64,000 bases of DNA from contig QWHH01000004.1 of assembly GCA_021404785.1 (NCBI GenBank), forward strand, positions 231,967-295,966, in the 5' to 3' direction. Each line of letters begins with the position of its first letter. Position 1 is the first letter of the stretch. Position numbers and translations under genes: made by a program. Positions 29,871 through 38,651 of the stretch are shown piece by piece. Under the pieces are notes generated by a model, which was given only the letters and a program-made list of their open reading frames with translations, searched no databases and was not told the DNA's origin. The stretch comes from Lysobacterales bacterium PRO7 (GTDB lineage Bacteria > Pseudomonadota > Gammaproteobacteria > Xanthomonadales > Rhodanobacteraceae).

Positions 29871-30157
29871 ACTTTGCCGCGCTCCGTTCGAAACCGGTTT
29901 TTGCCACCGTAGCCACGGCGATCGCGGCGCTTGCGTGCATGGTCGCTGCGCCGTTCATGAATGCGCAGTCCGGGCGCACCACGATGCTCGCCGTCGTCAT
30001 CGCCGTCGGGATGATTGCATCGTGCATCGGCGCCGCTGGCGGCTTGCTGCTGGCGAACCGCCGGCGCAACGTGATGTGGATCCTCGCGCTTGCCGTGTCG
30101 ATGACCGCCATGTTGGCGCTGCTCGCGACGGCGGTCGTATCGTTTGCGATGAAGTGA
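29867..30157 (+). CDS. Small three-helix membrane protein inside the suf operon
   Basis: 96 residues, ATG overlapping the sufB TGA by 4 bp. Three hydrophobic segments (about 13-31, 40-62, 69-92) and a short RRRN loop. No motif. Translational coupling to sufB and the 4-bp spacing to sufC show that it is a genuine operon member. A membrane protein here is not part of the classical Suf machinery. Function unknown. Confidence 0.65.
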   Translation: MNFAALRSKPVFATVATAIAALACMVAAPFMNAQSGRTTMLAVVIAVGMIASCIGAAGGLLLANRRRNVMWILALAVSMTAMLALLATAVVSFAMK

Positions 30158-30161
30158 CGCC

Positions 30162-30929
30162 ATGACCATGCTGAAAATCGAAAACCTCCACGTCCGCGTT
30201 GCGGGCAAGGAAATCCTGAAAGGTCTCTCGCTCGAAGTGAAACCGGGCGAAGTGCATGCCATCATGGGCCCGAACGGCGCCGGCAAGTCCACGCTCGGCT
30301 ATGTGCTGGCCGGACGCGACGGTTACGAGACGACCCAGGGCCGCATCGAGTACGACGGCAAGAACCTGCTCGACCTCGAACCCGAAGCGCGCGCCGCAGC
30401 CGGCATGTTCCTCGCGTTCCAGTATCCGGTCGAGATCCCTGGCGTCAACAACACGTATTTCCTCAAGGCCGCGCTCAACGCGCAGCGCAAGGCGCGCGGC
30501 GAGTCCGAGCTCGACTCGATGCAGTTCCTGAAACTGGTGCGCGAAAAACTCGCCGTGCTGCACCTGAAAGAAGATTTGCTCAATCGCGCGGTCAACGCCG
30601 GTTTTTCGGGCGGCGAAAAAAAGCGCAACGAGATCTTCCAGATGGCCTTGCTGGAGCCCCGGCTCGCGATCCTCGACGAAACCGATTCGGGCCTGGACAT
30701 CGACGCGCTGAAGATGGTCGCCGACGGCGTCAATGCCATGCGCGCGCCGGATCGTGCCTTCGTCGTGATCACGCACTACCAGCGGCTGCTCGACTACATC
30801 GTGCCGGATTTCGTGCACGTGCTGGCGGACGGGCGCATCGTCGAATCCGGCGACGCCTCGCTAGCGCTCAGGCTCGAAGAGCATGGCTACGCCTGGATTG
30901 CGCAAAGAAAGCTTGCCGGGGCGGCTTGA
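30162..30929 (+). CDS. sufC: Fe-S assembly ATPase SufC
   Basis: 255-residue ABC-type ATPase of the SufBCD complex, soluble. Walker A GPNGAGKST, Q-loop FLAFQYPVEIPGV, signature FSGGEKKRNEIFQM, Walker B RLAILDETDSGLDIDALK and H-switch VVITHYQRLLDY are all intact. A second in-frame ATG (MLKIENLHV, 30168) is also plausible. Starts 4 bp after the membrane protein. Confidence 0.97.
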   Translation: MTMLKIENLHVRVAGKEILKGLSLEVKPGEVHAIMGPNGAGKSTLGYVLAGRDGYETTQGRIEYDGKNLLDLEPEARAAAGMFLAFQYPVEIPGVNNTYFLKAALNAQRKARGESELDSMQFLKLVREKLAVLHLKEDLLNRAVNAGFSGGEKKRNEIFQMALLEPRLAILDETDSGLDIDALKMVADGVNAMRAPDRAFVVITHYQRLLDYIVPDFVHVLADGRIVESGDASLALRLEEHGYAWIAQRKLAGAA

Positions 30930-30930
30930 G

Positions 30931-32049
30931 ATGGACGGTCTGCTCGACGAATTCGGCAGCGGCGACGCGCAGGCGCGCGCGGAAAGCTGGCGCTACAGCC
31001 GGCAGGCGCTGCGCGCGCTGGAGCAGCAGTCATTCCAGAGTGCCGATGCCAATGTCAGCGTTCCGCAGGCGTTGATCGACCGCTTCGACTGGCCGCAAAC
31101 GCGCGGCCACCGCCTCGTCTTCGTCAATGGCGTTCTCGATGCCACGTTGTCGGATGCGGGCACCTCCGGCGCGATCATCGAAACCGACGCTGTCGGCGTG
31201 CATGCGCTGCGTTTTGCCGGCAAGGGCGTGATGCATCTGGTGTTCGTGAACGTCGCCACGGCAATGCCGTCGCGCTGGAATGCGGCAGTGCACATCCGTG
31301 TCGAATCCGGAAAGGCCTTCCTCGTTGAACAGCATGTCGGCATGCAAGGCGCGGACATGCTCGGCGCGCTTGCATCGGACTTCACGATTGCCGACGGCGC
31401 GAGCCTGCAAACGGCGACGCTTGGCGATCTGCCGGGTTCCGCCTCGCTGGTCCGGCGGGTGGGGGTAACGATTGGCGCCGGCTCTGCGTTTGGCGCCACG
31501 CACGCGCTGTGCGGCGGACGCTTCCAGCGTTTCGATATCGATGCGCAACTCACCGGGGCCAAAGCGCAGCTCGCTGCGCGCGGTGTGTTCGCATTGCGCG
31601 GCCGCGAGCACGTGGACGTGCACCTGGATGTGCGCCACGCAGCGCGCGACACTATCAGCGACGTGCTCTGGCGCGGCGTAGCCGATGGCCGCGCGCGCGG
31701 AATCCTGCATGGGGCGATCACGGTTGCGCCGGGTGCGGACGGCGCCGACGCGCGCCTGGAAACCAAGAACCTGCTGCTCTCGCCGCATGCCGAAATCGAC
31801 GCGCAGCCGGTGCTGGAAATTTACGCCGACGAGGTCAAGGCCAGCCACGGCGCCACGGTAGGCCAGCTCGACGAGCGCGCCTTGTTCTACCTGCGCTCGC
31901 GCGGAGTGCCGCTGGCAGCGGCGCGCAACTTGCTGATCGCCGGATTCTGCCGCACCGCGTTTTCACGCATCGAGACCACCGATCTGCGCGGACCTTTCGA
32001 GGCCTTGCTCGATGCGCATCTCCCGCAACAGGTGGACGCTGGCGAATGA
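30931..32049 (+). CDS. sufD: Fe-S assembly protein SufD
   Basis: 372 residues, paralogue of SufB. Central beta-helix plus the C-terminal signature LLLSPHAEIDAQPVLEIYADEVKASHGATVGQLDERALFYLRSRG, which contains the conserved His. Start ATG lies 1 bp after sufC ends and the stop overlaps sufS. N-terminal part is diverged, as usual for SufD. Confidence 0.94.
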   Translation: MDGLLDEFGSGDAQARAESWRYSRQALRALEQQSFQSADANVSVPQALIDRFDWPQTRGHRLVFVNGVLDATLSDAGTSGAIIETDAVGVHALRFAGKGVMHLVFVNVATAMPSRWNAAVHIRVESGKAFLVEQHVGMQGADMLGALASDFTIADGASLQTATLGDLPGSASLVRRVGVTIGAGSAFGATHALCGGRFQRFDIDAQLTGAKAQLAARGVFALRGREHVDVHLDVRHAARDTISDVLWRGVADGRARGILHGAITVAPGADGADARLETKNLLLSPHAEIDAQPVLEIYADEVKASHGATVGQLDERALFYLRSRGVPLAAARNLLIAGFCRTAFSRIETTDLRGPFEALLDAHLPQQVDAGE

Positions 32050-33287
32050 ACGCCGCGCCGGATGCACTATCGTTCGATGCGCTGCGCTACCGCGCGGATT
32101 TCCCGCTGCTCGCGCGGCGCATCAATGGCAAGCCGCTGATCTATTTCGACAACGCGAACACGACGCAGAAGCCGCAGGCGGTGATCGAGGCGGTCGACAC
32201 GTTCTATCGCGAACACAACGCCAACGTGTCGCGCGCCGTGCACACACTCGGCGCTGAAGCGACCAGCGCCTACGAAGGCGCGCGCGACAAGCTGGCGCGT
32301 TTCGTCAACGCGCCGTCGCGCGACGAAATCGTGCTGACCAGCGGCACCACGATGGCGACGAACCTGGTCGCCTACAGTTTCGCCTTGCCGCGCCTCAGGC
32401 CCGGCGACGAAATCCTCGTCACCACCATGGAGCACCACGCCAACATCGTGCCGTGGCAGCTTGTGTGCGAGCGCACCGGCGCGACGCTCAAGGCCGCGCC
32501 GATCACGCCGCAAGGCGAATTGATCGTCGAACGCTTCATCGAGATGCTGACTCCGCGCACGAAGCTTGCCGGTGTCGTGCATGTCTCGAACGTGCTTGGC
32601 ACGATCAATCCGGTACGCGAACTGGCAAAGGCTTGCCACGCGCGCGGAATCCCGTTGCTCGTCGATGGCTCGCAGGCCGCGCCGCACATGGCGATCGACG
32701 TGCAGGCGCTGGGCTGCGATTTCTATGCGCTGACCGGACACAAGCTGTTCGGCCCGACCGGCACCGGCATGCTCTGGGCGCGCCGCGAATACCTCGCTGC
32801 GATGCCGCCGTTCTTCGGCGGTGGCGAGATGATCCGCACGGTGAGTTTCGACGGCACGACCTTTGCCGATCCCCCGCACCGGTTCGAGGCCGGCACCCCG
32901 AACATCGCGGGTTTCGCCGGTCTCGGCGCGGCACTGGATTACGTCGAATCGATCGGCCGCGAGCGCATCGCCGCCTACGAGCATGAATTGCTCGAGTACG
33001 CGACCGTCGCGCTGAAATCCATTCCGGGCCTGCGCCTGTTCGGCGAGGCGAAGCACAAGGCGGCGGTGCTGTCGTTCCTGATCGAAGGCGCGCACGCGCA
33101 CGATCTTGCCACGCTGCTCGATCAGGAAGGCGTCGCGGTCAGGTCTGGCCATCATTGCGCGCATCCGTTGATGAAGTTTTATGGCGTACCGGCGACAGCG
33201 CGCGCCTCGCTCGCGTTCTACAACACGCGCGCCGAGGTCGATGCCTTCGTCGCCGCGATCGCGCGCGTGCGCAAATTGCTCGGATAG
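32046..33287 (+). CDS. sufS: Cysteine desulfurase SufS
   Basis: Group II PLP-dependent desulfurase that supplies sulfur for SufBCD. 413 residues. The PLP lysine is in ALTGHKLFGPTG (about residue 233); the catalytic Cys is in RSGHHCAHPLM (about residue 371), with the short loop typical of SufS rather than IscS. Also VSNVLGTINPV and DGSQAAPHM. A SufE/SufU partner is not in the window; the neighbours are a GNAT protein and a Rieske ferredoxin. Confidence 0.96.
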   Translation: MNAAPDALSFDALRYRADFPLLARRINGKPLIYFDNANTTQKPQAVIEAVDTFYREHNANVSRAVHTLGAEATSAYEGARDKLARFVNAPSRDEIVLTSGTTMATNLVAYSFALPRLRPGDEILVTTMEHHANIVPWQLVCERTGATLKAAPITPQGELIVERFIEMLTPRTKLAGVVHVSNVLGTINPVRELAKACHARGIPLLVDGSQAAPHMAIDVQALGCDFYALTGHKLFGPTGTGMLWARREYLAAMPPFFGGGEMIRTVSFDGTTFADPPHRFEAGTPNIAGFAGLGAALDYVESIGRERIAAYEHELLEYATVALKSIPGLRLFGEAKHKAAVLSFLIEGAHAHDLATLLDQEGVAVRSGHHCAHPLMKFYGVPATARASLAFYNTRAEVDAFVAAIARVRKLLG

Positions 33288-33293
33288 GCGCCG

Positions 33294-33845
33294 ATGGGAT
33301 TGTCCGAGTCAGACGTGGCCGAAGCATTGCTCGCATTCCGAACCGCCAGCGTGGCGGATATTCCGGCTATCGTAGCGTTGGTCGAATCGGCCTACCGTGG
33401 CGCCGCCAGCCGCCAGGGCTGGACCACCGAAGCGGATTTGCTCGACGGCCAGCGCGTGGATGCGGCAGGCGTCGAGGAAATCATCGCCAAGCCCGCTAGC
33501 CGCGTGCTGCTCGGCGAATCGTTCGACGACCTGGTGGTTTGCGCACATATCGAAAAGCAAGGCGTGGCCTGCTACTTCGGCATGTTTTCGGTGCATCCGA
33601 CGCGCCAAGGCGTGGGCATCGGCAAGCGCATGCTGGGCGAGGCCGAGCGTATCGCGCGCGATGAGTGGAAATGTACAAAAATGGAAATGACCGTGATTTC
33701 CGTGCGCGACGAGCTCATCGCCTGGTATGAGCGCCGCGGCTACCGGCGCACGGGAGTATTCAAGCCGTTTCCCTATGGCGATGAACGATTCGGTGTTCCC
33801 AAGCGCGACGATCTTCGCTTTGAAATTCTGGAGAAACCGCTGTGA
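33294..33845 (+). CDS. GNAT-family N-acetyltransferase in the suf operon
   Basis: 183 residues. The acetyl-CoA-binding motif is MFSVHPTRQGVGIGKRMLGEAER (R/Q-x2-G-x-G/A type: RQGVGIGK) with downstream WYERRGYRRTG, both standard GNAT elements. It begins 6 bp after sufS and overlaps the next gene by 4 bp (GTGA), so it is a co-translated operon member. Substrate unknown; co-occurrence with suf genes is seen in related genomes as far as I recall, not proven here. Confidence 0.82.
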   Translation: MGLSESDVAEALLAFRTASVADIPAIVALVESAYRGAASRQGWTTEADLLDGQRVDAAGVEEIIAKPASRVLLGESFDDLVVCAHIEKQGVACYFGMFSVHPTRQGVGIGKRMLGEAERIARDEWKCTKMEMTVISVRDELIAWYERRGYRRTGVFKPFPYGDERFGVPKRDDLRFEILEKPL

Positions 33846-34162
33846 TCCGCTGGGTACGCGTGTGCGCGACATCGGATTTGCTGCCGGGCGAGTACAAGGT
33901 CGTCTACGACGGCGACGTGCCGATCGCGGTGTTCAACATCGACGGCGAGCTGTATGCAATCGAAGATGTGTGCACGCACGATGGCGGCGAATTGACCGGT
34001 GGCGAGATCCACGGATTCGAGGTCGAATGCCCGCGCCATGGCTCGCGCTTCGACGTGCGTACCGGTGCGGTGCTGTGCCCGCCGGCTTACGAGCCGACCG
34101 CCAAGTTCCCGGTGCAGGTCGAAAATGGCGTGATCTACACGCGCGACGACCGCTGGGATTGA
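33842..34162 (+). CDS. Rieske-type [2Fe-2S] ferredoxin
   Basis: 106 residues, GTG start coupled to the GNAT stop. Cluster ligands are CTHDGGELTGG (Cys-x-His) and CPRHGSRFD (Cys-x2-His), i.e. the soluble NirD/biphenyl-dioxygenase-ferredoxin class. Typical end region with PAYEPTAKFPVQVENG. It closes the suf operon and may act as an electron donor or early acceptor of Suf-made clusters; that role is inference. Confidence 0.9.
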   Translation: MIRWVRVCATSDLLPGEYKVVYDGDVPIAVFNIDGELYAIEDVCTHDGGELTGGEIHGFEVECPRHGSRFDVRTGAVLCPPAYEPTAKFPVQVENGVIYTRDDRWD

Positions 34163-34193
34163 CCAATCCGGGTGCTTGGCCGTGTTGCAGAGG

Positions 34194-34231
34194 TTGACAC
34201 GTGTCTCGATGTAAGTGAGAATCGTTCGCAT
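34194..34231 (+). promoter_or_regulatory. Promoter with Fur-box-like operator before the di-haem peroxidase operon
   Basis: A consensus -35 TTGACA (34194-34199), 17 bp, then GAGAAT (34217-34222) as -10. The 15-mer GAGAATCGTTCGCAT (34217-34231) matches the Fur-type core GAGAATCATTCTCAT at 13 of 15 positions and sits right over the -10. Iron-dependent repression of the following five genes is therefore expected. The match was judged by eye against the known Fur consensus. Confidence 0.55.
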
Positions 34232-34251
34232 CTCGACGATTTCCTCGCCCC

Positions 34252-35460
34252 GTGACCAAGACGACCGCGACACGCCTCGCAGCATTTGTCCTCGCCGCCG
34301 CATCCGCGACGGCGTTGGCTGCGCCGACGCCTGCGAGCCTGGGCGAGGCAATCTTCCGCGACACGTCCTTGTCGTCCTCCGGCAGGATGGCCTGTTCGAC
34401 CTGCCACGATCCGGCCCGCGCGCATGCGCAGGACAACGACTTGTCGGTGCAGCTCGGCGGCGCGGATATGGCCACACCGGGATTCCGCGCAGTGCCGTCG
34501 CTGCGCTACATGAATCCGAACATGCCGTTCTTCTTCGCCAACGACGGCACGCCGACCGGCGGCTTCACACGCGATGGCGGGGCCAACGATCTCATCGCGC
34601 AGGCGCATACGCCGATCCTGGCTGCGCATGAAATGGACAACATCGATGCGGCCGGGTTTGCCGCGCGCCTGGGTGCTGCCGCTTACGCGGACGATTTCCG
34701 CGCGCTGTTCGGCGCCGACGTGTTTGCGAATCCGGACCTCGCCTTGCTTGTCGCCGAATATGCGCTGTCCGAATACCAGCGCACCGACGCGGAATTCCAT
34801 CCCTTCGATTCCAAGTTTGACCTGTTCCTGCAACGCAAGATCATGCTGTCGCCGCAGGAACTGCGGGGTTTGGCGCTGTTCAACCGCAAGGACAAAGGCA
34901 ATTGCGCGGCCTGCCATCCGAGCACGTCGGTCGGCGGCCAGCCGCCGGTGTTCACCGATTACACCTACGACAACCTCGGCGTGCCGCGCAATCCGCAAAT
35001 TCCCGCGAACGCGGATGCGGATTATTTCGACATGGGCTTGTGCGGCCCGTTCCGCATGGATCTCGCCGCGCGCACCGACCTGTGCGGACAGTTCAAGGTG
35101 CCGACGCTGCGCAACGTGGCCACGCGCCATGTGTTCTTCCACAACGGCTATTTCCACGATCTCAAGACCGCGATCGAGTTTTACGTGCAGCGCGATACGA
35201 ATCCTTCAAGGTGGTATCCGTTCGACGCCGATGGCCGCGTGCGCAAATTCGACGACATCCCGTCGCTGCTCGCGCGGAACGTCAATACCAGCGAGGCGCC
35301 GTACGACCGCAAACCGGGCCAGGCGCCGGCGCTGTCCGATGCGGAAATCGACGACGTGGTCGCGTTTCTGAAAACCCTGACCGACGGTTACGACCCGATC
35401 ACGGACAGCGCCGATCCGGCACGTTCCGCGCGCGGCGTGAAGTCGGTGGATAAATTATAA
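34252..35460 (+). CDS. Di-haem cytochrome c peroxidase / MauG-like periplasmic protein
   Basis: 402 residues from a GTG start with a signal peptide (residues 1-23, ending ALA|APT). Two c-type haem sites: CSTCHDP near residue 48 and CAACHPS near residue 220. The central CCP/MauG fold is indicated by GEAIFRDTSLSSSGRMAC, LSPQELRGLALFNRKDKGNC and FKVPTLRNVATRHVFFHNGYFHDLKTAIEFY. Family members reduce peroxide or oxidise protein tryptophans. Head of a Fur-box-preceded operon with a porin, FMN-binding protein and ApbE; exact substrate unknown. Confidence 0.86.
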   Translation: MTKTTATRLAAFVLAAASATALAAPTPASLGEAIFRDTSLSSSGRMACSTCHDPARAHAQDNDLSVQLGGADMATPGFRAVPSLRYMNPNMPFFFANDGTPTGGFTRDGGANDLIAQAHTPILAAHEMDNIDAAGFAARLGAAAYADDFRALFGADVFANPDLALLVAEYALSEYQRTDAEFHPFDSKFDLFLQRKIMLSPQELRGLALFNRKDKGNCAACHPSTSVGGQPPVFTDYTYDNLGVPRNPQIPANADADYFDMGLCGPFRMDLAARTDLCGQFKVPTLRNVATRHVFFHNGYFHDLKTAIEFYVQRDTNPSRWYPFDADGRVRKFDDIPSLLARNVNTSEAPYDRKPGQAPALSDAEIDDVVAFLKTLTDGYDPITDSADPARSARGVKSVDKL

Positions 35461-35477
35461 AAATGGAGAATGCAACA

Positions 35478-36833
35478 ATGCAACATCGCATGCTCGCGCT
35501 GGCGATCGCCACCTGCTGCGCTGCGTTGGCGCTGCCAGCTCGCGCCGACGAGGCCGCGCTCAAGGCCGAAGTGGACGCCCTGCGTGCCGAGGTGGCTGCG
35601 CTCAAGGCCGAAGTGCAACAGATACACGCGGCGCAGTCTGCTCCGGCGCCGGTCGCCCAGGCAAAACCGGTGTCGCAGCAGCCCATCGCCGTTACCGATG
35701 CAGCCGCGCCAAATCCCGGCAGATCGATGAGCGATGCCGCAACCGCCAACACCACGTCGCTATGGGGCTACGGCCAGATCGACTACAACCATCCCACCGC
35801 GCGCGCTGCCGATGCGCGCGCCGACCTCACCCGCGCGGTGATCGGATTCGATCACGGTTTCAACGACACCACGCGCGTATACGGCGAGTTGGAATGGGAG
35901 CACGCCATCGCCTCGGCGTCGGATGCGGGAGAATCCGAAGTCGAGCAGTTGTTTATCGAACATGCGCTGGCGCCGAATTACGGCGTGCGCGCGGGCCTGA
36001 TGTTGGTGCCGATCGGCTTGCTCAACGAGCACCACGAGCCGACCCAGTTCTACGGCGTCGAACGCAATTTTGTCGAACAGGCGATCATTCCCAGCACCTG
36101 GCGCGAGGGCGGTGTGGCCGGCTACGGCAATACCGACTCGGGCTTCCAGTGGGACATTGGTTTGGTTACGAGTCCGAACCTCGGCAAGTGGGATCCGACC
36201 TCGCCGGACGGCCGCGAATCGCCGCTCGGTGCCATCCATCAGGAAATGCAGTTGGCCAAGGCGCACGATTTGTCGCTGTGGGCGCGCTTGAATTGGCTCG
36301 GCGTGCCCGGCCTGAATGTCGGCGGCGCGATGTTCGCCGGCAAGATCGGCCAGGACACCAGCAAGCAGTTCGAGGGCGATGCGAATTTCCCGGCCGACAA
36401 CTCGCGTTTGCTGCTGGGCGAGGCGCATGTGCGCTGGCAGTCGGGGCCGTGGGATTTCACCGCGCTGTACACGCGCGGCACGATCAGCGATACCCAGGAC
36501 CTGAACCTGGGATTCCTCGGTCAACCCACGCCGGTGCCGAAGGCGTTCTGGGGCGGTTACGCGCAAGCCGCGTGGAAGGCGCTGGCATGGAACCAATCCA
36601 GTGTGGTGCTGTTCCTGCGCTACGAGGCGTTCAACACCGGCGCCGCGTATGCGACGCAGCCGCAAGGTTTGGGCACGCCACCGCTGCCGACACAACGCGT
36701 GTTGACCGCTGGTATCAATTACTATTTGAATCCGAACGTGGTGTTCAAGTTCGACTATCAGGATTTTCGTTACGATGATCCGGTACTCGATTACGGCAAT
36801 CGTTTCGATCTCGGCATCGGCTTCCAGTTCTGA
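35478..36833 (+). CDS. Outer-membrane porin with N-terminal coiled coil
   Basis: 451 residues. ATG 35478 is chosen because GGAG lies 10 bp upstream, giving MQHRMLALAIATCCAALALPARA as signal peptide; an upstream ATG at 35463 is possible. Next comes a short heptad stretch (ALKAEVDALRAEVAALKAEVQQIHAAQ, split at about 24-50) like the trimeric OprO/P or DcaP porins, an Ala/Pro linker, and about 14-18 amphipathic strands ending in the C-terminal Phe (GIGFQF) needed for outer-membrane insertion. Substrate unknown. Starts 17 bp after the peroxidase. Confidence 0.8.
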   Translation: MQHRMLALAIATCCAALALPARADEAALKAEVDALRAEVAALKAEVQQIHAAQSAPAPVAQAKPVSQQPIAVTDAAAPNPGRSMSDAATANTTSLWGYGQIDYNHPTARAADARADLTRAVIGFDHGFNDTTRVYGELEWEHAIASASDAGESEVEQLFIEHALAPNYGVRAGLMLVPIGLLNEHHEPTQFYGVERNFVEQAIIPSTWREGGVAGYGNTDSGFQWDIGLVTSPNLGKWDPTSPDGRESPLGAIHQEMQLAKAHDLSLWARLNWLGVPGLNVGGAMFAGKIGQDTSKQFEGDANFPADNSRLLLGEAHVRWQSGPWDFTALYTRGTISDTQDLNLGFLGQPTPVPKAFWGGYAQAAWKALAWNQSSVVLFLRYEAFNTGAAYATQPQGLGTPPLPTQRVLTAGINYYLNPNVVFKFDYQDFRYDDPVLDYGNRFDLGIGFQF

Positions 36834-36835
36834 TC

Positions 36836-37357
36836 ATGCAGGCGCGCTGGCTGCTACCGGTGGGCATTGGCGCGACGGTGGTTGTGCAGGTTGCGCATGC
36901 GGCGCAATACATGAGCGTGGAACAAGCCCAACGCGCTGCGTTCGCCAGCGCCACGCGCTTCGAACCGATTGCGGCAACAATTGACGCGGCGGCGCTCGGC
37001 GTAGCCGACAGCTGGAAACCGCTGATCTGGCGCGTTTGGAACGGCAATGCAACCGCCGGCTGGTTTTTCGAGGACGCGGTGATCGGCAAGAGCGAGTTGA
37101 TCACCTATTCGCTGGCGCTCGATGCCAGTGGCAAGGTGACGAAATTGGAGATCCTCGACTACCGCGAATCGCACGGCGGCGAAGTGCGCCTCGCCGCGTG
37201 GCGCAATCAATTCAGGGACAAGACGTCCGCCGATCCCGTTGCGCTGGATCGCGACATCCGCAATATCTCCGGCGCGACCTTGTCGTGTCGGCACCTGACG
37301 CAAGGCGTGCATCGCCTCTTGCAGTTGTATTCGCATGTGCTGGCGGCAAAGCCATGA
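36836..37357 (+). CDS. FMN-binding domain protein (exported, substrate of ApbE)
   Basis: 173 residues with a short signal or anchor (MQARWLLPVGIGATVVVQVAHA). The C-terminal FMN_bind domain has the flavinylation site NISGATLSCRHLTQGV (S-G-A-T), whose Thr normally receives FMN through a phosphoester bond. Immediately followed, with 4-bp overlap, by an ApbE flavin transferase, which fits. A periplasmic one-domain flavoprotein could shuttle electrons between the membrane and the di-haem peroxidase. Confidence 0.85.
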   Translation: MQARWLLPVGIGATVVVQVAHAAQYMSVEQAQRAAFASATRFEPIAATIDAAALGVADSWKPLIWRVWNGNATAGWFFEDAVIGKSELITYSLALDASGKVTKLEILDYRESHGGEVRLAAWRNQFRDKTSADPVALDRDIRNISGATLSCRHLTQGVHRLLQLYSHVLAAKP

Positions 37358-38187
37358 ATAGCGTCCGGCGCGCGCGGCCGTGGTTGGGCACGCTGGTCGA
37401 CATCCGCGTCGACGCGATGGACGAAGCATGTGCCGTGCGCGCGATCGATGCGGCGTTCGCCGAAGTTGCCACGGTGCACCGCCTGATGAGTTTCCACGAA
37501 GCCAGCAGCGACCTTGCGCGGTTGCGCCGTGCCCCGGCGGGTTCCTGCGTGCGCGTCAATGCGCGCACGCACGAGGTGCTGGATTGGAGTCGGCGTATCG
37601 CGCAGGCTTCCGACGGCGCGTTCGATCCGTGCGTGGCGACGATGCAGGTTGCACTCGGTGTCTTGCCGGTTCCGGAATCCAACTTCGTCCCGGACGCGCG
37701 GGCACACTGGCGCGACATCGAATTGCTCGACGGCGAGCGTGTGCGCTTGCGCCGCCCGCTGTGGATCGATCTCGGCGGAATCGCGAAGGGTTACGCGGTG
37801 GATCGCGCCATCGAAGTGCTGCGCGCGCACGGCGCAACCCGGGCATGCGTGAATGCCGGCGGCGATCTGCGCCTGTGTGGGCCGAATCCGGAGCGTGTCG
37901 ACGTGTGCACAGCGGGTGGCGTCTTGTTCCCGGCAATCGAACTCGTCGATGGCGCTTTGGCGACGAGTGCCAGCAGTGGTGCACAACATCTGTACGGCAG
38001 GACGCGCGAAGCGGTCGCCGCCGGCGTCACCGTGAGCGTGGCCGCCGAACGCTGTCTTGTCGCCGACGCACTGACCAAGGTCGTACTGGCGGATCCGGCG
38101 CCATCCAGGTTACTGGCCGCGTTTGCCGCGCAGGCGTGGATGCACGACGCGCGCTGCGGTTGGAAACCGCTGGTCCTGGCCGCATGA
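37354..38187 (+). CDS. apbE: FAD:protein FMN transferase ApbE
   Basis: 277 residues. Transfers FMN from FAD to a Thr/Ser of a target protein. Signatures: RPWLGTLVDIRVDA, the LMSFHEASSDLARL helix, DGAFDPCVATMQV, IDLGGIAKGYAVDRAIEVLRAHGATRACVNAGGDLR, and C-terminal VSVAAERCLVADALTKVVL with the Mg-binding Asp/Thr. No lipobox or clear signal is visible at the N-terminus, which is unusual since most ApbE proteins are periplasmic lipoproteins. Most likely target is the FMN-binding protein just upstream. Confidence 0.9.
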   Translation: MNSVRRARPWLGTLVDIRVDAMDEACAVRAIDAAFAEVATVHRLMSFHEASSDLARLRRAPAGSCVRVNARTHEVLDWSRRIAQASDGAFDPCVATMQVALGVLPVPESNFVPDARAHWRDIELLDGERVRLRRPLWIDLGGIAKGYAVDRAIEVLRAHGATRACVNAGGDLRLCGPNPERVDVCTAGGVLFPAIELVDGALATSASSGAQHLYGRTREAVAAGVTVSVAAERCLVADALTKVVLADPAPSRLLAAFAAQAWMHDARCGWKPLVLAA

Positions 38188-38651
38188 AGCCCGCGCCGCG
38201 CCAGGATCCGAATTCGCGCCGGTATCTCACAGCGCGGCAGAAGACCGCGATCTACGGCGCGCTTGGCGCACTGTGGTTGAGCGGAGCGATCTGGCTACCA
38301 CTGCATTTTTGTTTTCCGCAGCACGGGCCGTTCGGCGATCTGCCCAATCCCGCCGAGCATTGGCTGATGGTCGTGCATGGCGCCGCCGCATTCGCGGCGC
38401 TGTGGGCCGGCGGCTGGCTCTGGCGCGGTCACGTAACGCCGTGGAAGCGCAGTGGCACGCACCGGCGCAGCGGCGATGCATTGTTGTGGGTCGGCGGTGT
38501 ATTGATCGCCAGCGGATATCTGCTGTATTACGCGCCGGGCGACGGTCTGCGCGACTGGATTTCGATCGCGCACTGGAGCGTCGGCCTCGCGTCGCTGGTC
38601 GCGATCCTCGTGCACATGGCGCGTAGCGGGCGCTATCGTTCGCCGCCGTGA
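38184..38651 (+). CDS. Four-helix membrane protein with histidines (possible b-type haem protein)
   Basis: 155 residues, ATG coupled to the apbE stop. Hydrophobic helices at about 26-44, 58-78, 95-115 and 122-145. Histidines fall at helix ends (LPLHF, NPAEHWLMVVHGAA, ISIAHWSVGLASLVAILVH), a pattern seen in DUF4405/cytochrome b561-like haem proteins. It would let the operon take electrons from the quinone pool, but haem binding is inferred only from His spacing. Its end overlaps the HutD-like gene on the other strand by 19 bp. Confidence 0.65.
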   Translation: MKPAPRQDPNSRRYLTARQKTAIYGALGALWLSGAIWLPLHFCFPQHGPFGDLPNPAEHWLMVVHGAAAFAALWAGGWLWRGHVTPWKRSGTHRRSGDALLWVGGVLIASGYLLYYAPGDGLRDWISIAHWSVGLASLVAILVHMARSGRYRSPP

